Below are positions 57,001 through 64,000 of a stretch of 64,000 bases of DNA, piece after piece. The DNA is from Neodiprion pinetum (taxonomy: Eukaryota; Arthropoda; Insecta; Hymenoptera; Diprionidae), in the NCBI RefSeq assembly GCF_021155775.2, contig NC_060233.1:3948501-4012500 (forward strand), given 5' to 3'. Made by a program: the position numbers and the translations under genes. The notes under the pieces were generated by a model. That model had not been told where the DNA came from and searched no databases. It worked only from the letters and a program-made list of their open reading frames with translations. Positions within the stretch are counted from its first letter, which is position 1. Each line of letters opens with the position of its first letter.

Positions 57001-60000
57001 GGCAGACGGGTGTCATGGAAATGGGTAGAGCGTTACCTGGCCGAGGGTCGAGAGGTCAGGGACGGTCGTCGTCGCCGACATCGGGGCCCCGGGGACCGCT
57101 TGGGGCCCGGCAGTCCCGTGGCCACCCCCGCGTTCCTGCTCCCGAAGGTGTCCAACCAGGGCGCCGATGTGCTCGAGGAGTTCCTTGTTCTGAACGAGGA
57201 GCTGGTGCGTCCGCGTCTGCGAGGAGCGAGCCGATTACTCGAATTCATTACCCGCGGTCGATAAATCAACACCTACAATACCGACTGTGCTTTTTATAAG
57301 CTCGGATCTTTACCTGGGCTTCCACTCGAGCTGCCGTTTCGGCTGCTAGCTGATCCTGAAGGAGTCGGGCGTGGGAAACCGCCGCTCGTGTTTGCTGGCT
57401 CTGTTGCTCCAGACGCTCCCTGAGGAGTTGGATCTCGTGCTTCAAGGCGGTCAGCTCTCCTCCGACAAGCAACCCGCAATCGGATACCATCGTCGCTTGC
57501 TGAGGAAGGACACCAGGTTTTCATTTTTAATTCGTGAAGCGGAGTTACCGGGTAACCGAGTTTCGGACAAGTCTTGTTGCGCAAATTATCTACCGATTAA
57601 TCGGACGAAAATGTGATTACCCAAAATTTTTTATACTCACGAGGTTCATGTTTACATATATTGACTTTAGACCGACTTTTAAAATCGTTCACTTCTGTAC
57701 AATGTGATCATTTTTTCATTTATCAAGCATTACTGAATATCAAACGATCGTGTAGATCGAAATTCATCGTCACGTTTACGTTACAAGCTTGAAACTTAAT
57801 TGTTACATTGATTGACAAATGTTTTTCAACTTTACGTTAAAATTCCAAAATATTAATTGCCATAAAACTGTGAACGCTTTTCGCATACTCAAATTCGGTA
57901 AAAAAATAATGATTTGATCAGTTTTCTGCGTTTCTTTCCTAGATTTTTGTATTACTTGACACTGAGCAATAATCCGTTAGCGATTAACACTCGGTGTAAG
58001 TGCACAATGAAACATAGTTTTAGTCAACTTGCCGACGGCGATTGTCTGACGGGTGTTGTTGAAGCTGTGACGACGGGTGCATCCTGGGATCTCGACAGGC
58101 AAGAGGTTGTAATATCGGGCGCAGAATCCTCGGCGTCTATCGGCGGGGCGAGTAACGAAATTTCTGAAATAACCGGATTAAAATTACCAGCAATACTGAG
58201 AGAAATTTCATTATTCAATATATTACGTAGTCACCAGAACATTAGAGTGAAATGGTTACAAAAGAAAATGTGGTGCAAGTTACTGTTGAAGGGATCATGC
58301 TAGTGTCAAAAGTCGAAAAATAGCTGATTTTCGCAATTTTTTTCTCAATAGTTAAAACACGGTAAACGGTCTATTTTTTTTTTCTCAAATCAAAGCACTC
58401 ACGCGGTACAGAAAATAAATTCCTAAAGGTTTATTTCAATTTTTTTTACATTTTTTTCTAACGGTTTTCTCGAAACGTGATTTTTCAAAACGATGTAAAC
58501 ACTCAAAGGAAGAGTTTTCAAGCTATCCATCTCAAATTTGGACACAATATCTGTGAAAGCTTTGTTTTTTTTTTATGAAATCTTCATATTTTTAAACGAA
58601 AAACTGTCGAAAAAATCAGCTACTTTTCGACCCATTAAATAAAGCTCTGTTACAAGTGCCTGCATCCGATCGAAACCAGAAAATATTTCTCTATATTTTC
58701 GGGGAACTTGTTAACTCCGTCTTACGCTTTCACGATGAGCTTGTTATACCAAATTCATACCCCTTTTAGATACGCGAATAGTGGAAGCTTCGTCGTTGTA
58801 ACAATTACGCCCACTTCGCAGGTATGCAGGGTTTAATTCACGGATAGCCCGGCGTTAAGGCGGTTATTAGTTATCAGACAAGCACCGAAAATTCTCTACC
58901 GTCATTAACACGGTTTTGGGACGACTGCATGATTTATGGTAGGTCGCGGATTAAACCCCGGGACAATTATGTTCCCTCGTTTATCTCGATTATCACTGAT
59001 GTAAAGGTACGCATTGCGAAATTTTGGCGAAAACCATGGGATTAACGTAGTTATATCATGTAATATAGCTAGTCTAAACTTGAGATTGATTAAAAAGACT
59101 GGCTATAAATTTCCTCCAACACGAATCATCTCCGTCGTTAACTACACCACATGTACGAAAACAGATCAAAAAGAAAATAAAAGAAAAGAAAACGTTCACT
59201 TCGCATTTTCTCTAGATTTTTCAAATCCTTGATACACATACCGGGACAATCTTTTGAAACTTGAAAATCAACCGCGCATGCGCGAATTTTATCGGCTGTT
59301 CGTGCAGGCTGGCCAACCCGAGTTTCAGCTGTCAAACTCTTTCCGCCGGCGATGTGGTTGATACGAATTTCCGAGGTTAGAATCTCGAATAATTGAGGCA
59401 GTGACTCGGAAAGGTTTGGAAAGCATTTTTTATCGGATCGGAAAGTTGATTCTTCAAAGAACGGTCGGAATTTAATGCTTATGCTCTTTGAAAATTCAAA
59501 CGTACACATTTTGCGTAGGTTGGCCCGCCTGCGTCGCGGACAAGAATATCGCTGCGGGAAGATTTTGCCGACCAATGAGATTGAATTGTTTGACGCATGC
59601 GCGGTTGATTTTCAAGTTTCAAGAGATTGTCCCGGTATATGTATTATACATAAATGTCAATCTATCAAATTTTCTTCAAAAAGTATATATATACATATAT
59701 ATACGCATATATACTATAAGTAAATAACTGATGTAATTTACACGAATTGCGACAACGTTCAACCGGTTTAAATATAAAAATATTCAGGCTACACAAAAAG
59801 CCGTTGTCGACAGTCTATAATAGCTCAACGTAAACCCGGCGCGGCAGCCGGTCGCTAAGATCTATTGGATTTTAGCAGCCTCTCCCGTTTGAACTTTAGG
59901 ATATCACGCGTCTTTTTTACACCGCTTACGCGTCTCTACCGAAGGCTTTGAAATCCCACGGCAATTATGTAATATAATATCATACGTACATGTGTATACA

Positions 60001-60184
60001 AAATTTGTAATAACAACAACAACAATAACGTATAATACATATTCGCATGCGTATTTACCGACACAAGACGAGATCAATCGTGACGCTGCATATCATAATG
60101 CATGCGCCGGTCTATTTTCAACTCGCAGACGAGATGACAGTCCGATTACGTGCCTCGAGATGGACCACGATATATATGATATAT

Positions 60185-60215
<31 letters not shown>

Positions 60216-62097
60216 CAGGTGTATACATACAGCTATACCGACTCTATTGAATTGCCCCCTATTTCGAAGGGCGGAACTCATTTCCGCGTCCCTCCCTATC
60301 TAGGCAGCTGATTGCTTCCGAGTGCCACGCGCGCGTTTATATACACATATATAAATACGTGAAACGATTCCTCTTTTCGCTAGTTTCTTTTAGTGGAAAT
60401 TGAATCGTTGTTTTTTTTTTAGCTTTTTTTTTTTTTTTAGTTTTTTTTTCTTCTTCAAACGTGTAATCCGGGTCCAAATCGATCTGTATCAGATTGAAGG
60501 CGTGCGATAGATTTAGAAAAGATATTTTATAAGAACGAGAGAGAGAGCGAGGGAAAAGTTTCATCGCGTCTCTTCGTGTATTTCATTATTATTATCATTA
60601 TTGTTGTTGTTATTATTATTATTATTATTATTTTCTTTCAATATTCTACAAGAGCGATTGATTTACTTCTATGTAAACTATGTATACAACTAGTCAACTC
60701 TTTGAACTCGATTTCTTCGTGAAATCAGTCTGCACGCGTTTATGCTACACGTTTGATGAAAGAGAAAAAAAAAAAAAAAAACCAGAAATAATGAAAAAAA
60801 AAAAAAAAAAATGACATCCCCGCTGATCGGATGCGAATCCGCGCAGAACGTCAGACTTTTTAGGGAAACCTACCGCATCGCATCCTCTTAAAGCTTATCG
60901 GGGTTAACGTGACCTCGATAATCTCTGATCCCTGAGCTTCCGACCCCTTCAAAGTCTGATCGGAAGCCAAGGGAGCAAGGTCGTGTCAGAGTTTAAAGGG
61001 ACTAAAAGATCCGCTCGGCTTTTCAGCCTCGCGAGTCGTCGGCTCAAATTTAACCAACCCTTAAAGCCTTCCCCCGTTTCCTTCTGCAGTTTTATGCTCG
61101 TCACGAAAATTACGAGGGCGCAGGGATTATGGTGTGTGATAAAAATTTCCCGATGATTTACCCACTTGCTAAACGAATCCACGTGCCACGATTCTTGTCG
61201 GGACTTTGTTCTGCCCGGTGGAATTATAACAAGGTTTAATTATGTGTCACTTTAACCCTTTCAGTCACGCAATTGAGGTTTTTTTTTTTTTTTTGAGCCC
61301 GGAAGTGCGATTATACGTTTCCTGTGTGTTCTTGTTTTCGACGCTGAACGCGAGTCTAATGTGAAAAATTTAATAACACTAAAATTAACCCCTAAAATGG
61401 GGTGAAAACGGGGTTAATTATCAACGTTGTTTTAGACAGTCTTCCTGAAGGAGATATATATGGATATTTATTTTGAGACGGTACGATTTTAGGACGAGAA
61501 TAGGTGCAAAGTCCAGTACTATCTATACGCACCCCCATGGGAGGTGAAAACTACCCCTAAGCATTGAATTTTGTAAATCTAATGGCCGTTTTCGAGATCA
61601 CTGTTTCGCGACCAATGAATTCCAAGCGTTTTTAGTATACATTCCTACACACATTTATTACATTCTATTTCCATATAATTATTTGTAAAAAATTGTAAAC
61701 AATTGCGGTTTCACGAAAAATCCTAATCGTCTCAAAGTTTAAATATATATATATATATTTTTTTTTTTTCACCTGAAAATGGAAATAAAAATTCAGGATT
61801 TTGCTTGGAATATAAAATGTAAGAAAAAAACAAAGGATGGCACTATGGTGGCTTCTGTGACCGAAAGGGTTAATAATGGTATTTTTATCCGGGAAAGGAC
61901 GACTTACCTTTGTGAAGCGGCGGAGGAGTAGGCGGCGGTCGATCGCTCGCTGTTTCGTCCTGATCCTGATCGTAATCGTCGTCCTGGTGAAGAGGATCCC
62001 TTCCCCTGTCACGATCCTCCGGGGCCGAGTTGAGACTGAGTTTGTGGCAAACCTCGAAAGCCTGACCGACAGTTCTGACCACCCTCATCGCCTGGCT
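54043..62097 (-). CDS. Nos1ap: CAPON / NOS1AP, 3' portion (partial)
   Basis: Adaptor that in mammals couples neuronal nitric oxide synthase to partners. Visible minus-strand exons are 62097-61908, 58163-58033, 57499-57314, 57216-57037, 55481-55194 and 54591-54043 (TAA), 507 residues in closed phase. The first exon gives [20 protein letters not shown], matching the end of the NOS1AP PTB domain, then an acidic-Pro-rich linker. Exons 3-4 form the conserved coiled coil ([17 protein letters not shown], then [18 protein letters not shown]). The C-terminal 280 residues are Pro/Ser/Gln-rich and end ARHTTK, not the EIAV-type nNOS PDZ ligand of human CAPON. The rest of the PTB domain must lie beyond the right edge. 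The intron after 58033 appears to use a GC donor. Confidence 0.87.
54643..54923. mobile_element. Hairpin element, about 280 bp with 43-bp terminal inverted repeats
   Basis: The left arm starts CAGATTCCGTTACCGACAC and the right arm ends GTGTCGGTAACGGAACCTG. The arms match over about 43 bases with only a few mismatches and enclose about 195 bases. It lies in the last CAPON intron, its near edge 51 bases from the acceptor of the final exon. MITE-like; target duplication unclear. Confidence 0.65.
56699..56740. repeat. (ATT)n microsatellite
   Basis: Trinucleotide tract with later ACT interruptions in a CAPON intron. Confidence 0.9.
56951..56996. repeat. (CAGG)n tetranucleotide repeat, (CCTG)n in the CAPON transcript
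   Basis: Seven or more GGCA units with CAGA variants, beginning 40 bases inside the intron that follows the CAPON exon ending at 57037. In the transcript this reads CCUG/UGCC. Confidence 0.9.
58311..58630. repeat. Inverted-repeat element, about 320 bp
   Basis: The left GTCGAAAAATAGCTGATTTT and right AAAATCAGCTACTTTTCGAC are reverse complements with one mismatch. The interior is T-rich and non-coding. Possible MITE. Confidence 0.5.
59239..59637. mobile_element. MITE with 42-bp inverted repeats and TA flanks
   Basis: The element at 59241-59635 (395 bp) starts CCGGGACAATC and ends GATTGTCCCGG. The arms match over 42 bases with a single mismatch and remain partly complementary further in. It is flanked by TA on both sides, as for Tc1/mariner-type insertion. 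No coding capacity. Confidence 0.8.
60589..60633. repeat. (ATT)n/(TTG)n microsatellite
   Basis: Trinucleotide tract in a CAPON intron. Confidence 0.9.
61252..61873. mobile_element. piggyBac-like non-autonomous element with TTAA duplications
   Basis: The element at 61256-61869 (614 bp) begins CCCTTTCAGTCACGC and ends with the near reverse complement GTGACCGAAAGGG. Exact TTAA lies on both sides (61252-61255 and 61870-61873). CCCTTT-type termini with TTAA duplications are diagnostic of the piggyBac superfamily. There is no transposase. Its right end is 38 bases from the CAPON splice donor at 61908. Confidence 0.82.
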
Positions 62098-62570
62098 CTG
62101 AAGTTTAATTCGGAATTTAAAACGGTGTTAACCTGCGTTATTTACTCCGGAAATATAACGAATTCGGAATACTTTAACGGGCCATTTTTTTTTGTTTTTT
62201 TTCTTATTATCGCGGGTTTTCTTTTCTGCAGGCAAATGTTGCAACGGACGGAGAATTAAAAAAAAAACTTAAACGCGACGTCGAATTTTTGTTTCTGTTT
62301 TTTTTTCTTTCTTTCTTGTTTCCTCGTTCGAATTACAAATCTACTATATTTTCGTCTACGATGATTTATAAAGAATTGTAATTATTCAACATTCTGGAAT
62401 AACTTTTTAACAACGCGATCGGATAAACATAGGTATTATAAATGAATCGCTTATTCTTAGCTTTATTTATACTTGTTAGTTCGTTGGGCAGAATGTCGAA
62501 TGTTTGTCTCGATTAAAAATAAACTCAAATTTGCCAACTCGTGTTTGTAAGGATGAAAAGAAAGTGAGAA

Positions 62571-62579
62571 GGAGAGAGA

Positions 62580-62615
<36 letters not shown>

Positions 62616-62640
62616 AGAAGAAGAAGAAGAAGAAAAAGAA
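62571..62640. repeat. (GA)n-(GAA)n purine microsatellite
   Basis: GA dinucleotides pass into GAA trinucleotides in a region that lies between CAPON exons. Confidence 0.92.
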
Positions 62641-62800
62641 AAACACACAACGACTAACGCGTTTAAGCCTGATCGTGTATAATACACGGGTTTAATATAT
62701 ACACGCAATGATGTACACACGCGGTTTATGCAAGTGCTCCTAAAAATAAATTCGACAATCGCTGTATCGTTAAAAGTATAAGAACGGAAAGTATTTTCAG

Positions 62801-62841
<41 letters not shown>
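62801..62841. repeat. Poly-A run of about 41
   Basis: Long homopolymer after CAG in a CAPON intron. It could be the tail of a retroposed sequence or a simple repeat. Confidence 0.9.
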
Positions 62842-62842
<1 letters not shown>

Positions 62843-63088
62843 GTCGACGGAGAAGAAAGACAGATGCAGAGCTGTCGAGAAAAGAAGAAAATGCTACGGA
62901 GTGACGTAAATTATTATTCTTCTTCCGAAAGAGAAAAAAAAAAAAAAGGAAACTGCACTTTAAACGACTCGAATTTTCCGCGAGGCGAGATCGACGAGAT
63001 AACGCGAATTTATTACCGTAACGTGAAAATGATAAAAATGATAATCGTCGATCGGCGATCGATTATGTCGCCTGGGTAAATAATTCAC

Positions 63089-63361
63089 CTCGAGCTCTTC
63101 GACGTCGTCGTTTTCCTCCTCGAACGGTTGTTCGTCAACGCTGAACTGCCGTACGGATTTCGGTCTGAATCCGTGCTTTCTCAGTTTCATACAATATCCA
63201 AATATCTCTGGCTCCTTGAAGGATAATTTCTTCCGCGGTCTAACCGTCTCGTATCCAGGACTTCCGGGGCTCGGACTGCCACCGGAACTCGCGCTTCCCG
63301 GCGAGGGTAAATCCCCAGCACCCGAGGCCGTGCTCGCCTTATTACCGTATCCCTTCAGCAT
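63089..63361 (-). CDS. Candidate alternative 5' exon of CAPON
   Basis: An ATG at 63361 opens 91 codons ending GAGCTCGAG|GTGAAT in phase 0, compatible with the phase-0 acceptor of the CAPON exon at 62097. The translation has a Ser/Gly/Pro-rich start, then KKLSFKEPEIFGYCMKLRKH and an acidic end (EEENDDVEELE), and looks protein-like. It is not PTB-domain sequence. The frame is open upstream to about 63449, so this could also be an internal exon with an earlier acceptor. It may instead belong to a different, unrecognised gene. Confidence 0.5.
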
Positions 63362-63862
63362 CGTTTTTAACCGCTTTATTATCCCACCCCCGAAATTCGA
63401 AGCGTCGATTATAAAAGCGCGAAAATTATCGTCCGGTAAACAAATTTCCTATCCCAATTTTTCCACTTTCTATTGCACAGAACGATGTTTAATTTGAAAC
63501 TACGACTCTTCCTCACGCATGTTGTACGATTCAAATTCGACACTTCAATTATACGCACGTTTTAACCACCTGTCATTACTCGCCACGTACAGAACGTATC
63601 GTTGCATAATGTACATGATTGTTTATTATACGTAGAATCGAGATAGGTACGAACTCTCGGAGTGTCTCTTTCACTGTACAACCGAAAAACACTCGTATAC
63701 GGTATAATAGTAACAACAATATTAACAATAACGATAATTATGTCGAAGATAAGAGGTGGCGGTGGTGTTTTTAGCGTTGGTACAGGTTGTATATACTGGC
63801 GGATGTTGTTTTGACAAGAAGCGCGATACTCCTGGCGAGTTAAGAATCCGATCAAAATCACG

Positions 63863-63893
<31 letters not shown>

Positions 63894-63915
63894 GTCATCA
63901 TCGTCGTCGTCGTCG
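63863..63915. repeat. (ATC)n-(GTC)n microsatellite
   Basis: CAT trinucleotides grade into CGT trinucleotides near the right edge. Confidence 0.92.
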
Positions 63916-64000
63916 ATCAATCAATCGACACATCTTATACCTACATTACACACGCCGCAGAATTTTTTCTAGCATATAACGTACATGTAGTATCTAAGCG

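Overview
This is eukaryotic nuclear DNA. The genes are split by GT-AG introns, the sequence is AT-rich, and it carries many microsatellites and short non-autonomous transposons. The proteins (an insect-style SCaMC carrier, a single large TMC channel gene, a CAPON/NOS1AP orthologue) point to an insect. Hymenoptera is my best guess, but nothing in the window proves it. No bacterial operon, CRISPR array, tRNA or rRNA gene was seen.

Layout, left to right. 50-638 (+) holds the last three exons of an unidentified coiled-coil protein. 5230-27816 (+) is a 475-residue, EF-hand-regulated mitochondrial ATP-Mg/Pi carrier (SCaMC, SLC25A23/24/25 type) in nine exons. Its 15.6-kb fourth intron contains a plausible internal promoter and first exon that would give an EF-hand-free carrier. 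30662-31977 (-) is 6-phosphogluconolactonase. 34204-35715 (+) is the membrane-anchored alpha/beta hydrolase ABHD13. 37627-41048 (-) is a secreted-type leucine-rich-repeat protein with one membrane segment. 42865-44019 (-) is DNA polymerase delta subunit 3 with a C-terminal PCNA-binding box. 44346-51778 (-) is a 17-exon TMC channel gene of about 1268 residues. 54043-62097 (-) is the 3' part of NOS1AP/CAPON, whose PTB-domain exons lie beyond the right edge, with a candidate alternative 5' exon at 63089-63361.

I assembled the exons by hand from splice sites and reading phase. In every named gene the phases close, apart from one uncertain junction near the TMC C-terminus. The genes are functionally unrelated: mitochondrial nucleotide transport, pentose phosphate pathway, lipid or protein ester hydrolysis, replication, mechanotransduction-type channel, and nitric oxide synthase adaptor. 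SCaMC and PGLS converge on each other, as do ABHD13 and the LRR gene. PGLS and ABHD13 are divergent.

No wholly new system was found. The most notable signals are: the EF-hand-bypassing SCaMC first exon; a CAPON exon that could bypass the PTB domain; a probable GC-AG intron in CAPON; stop-free introns of length divisible by three in PGLS and TMC; a 660-bp near-perfect palindromic transposon with an exact 8-bp target duplication; a piggyBac-like element with TTAA duplications; a TA-flanked MITE; and a roughly 200-bp MITE family with four diverged copies inside SCaMC introns. Several of these elements sit within about 50 bases of splice sites.
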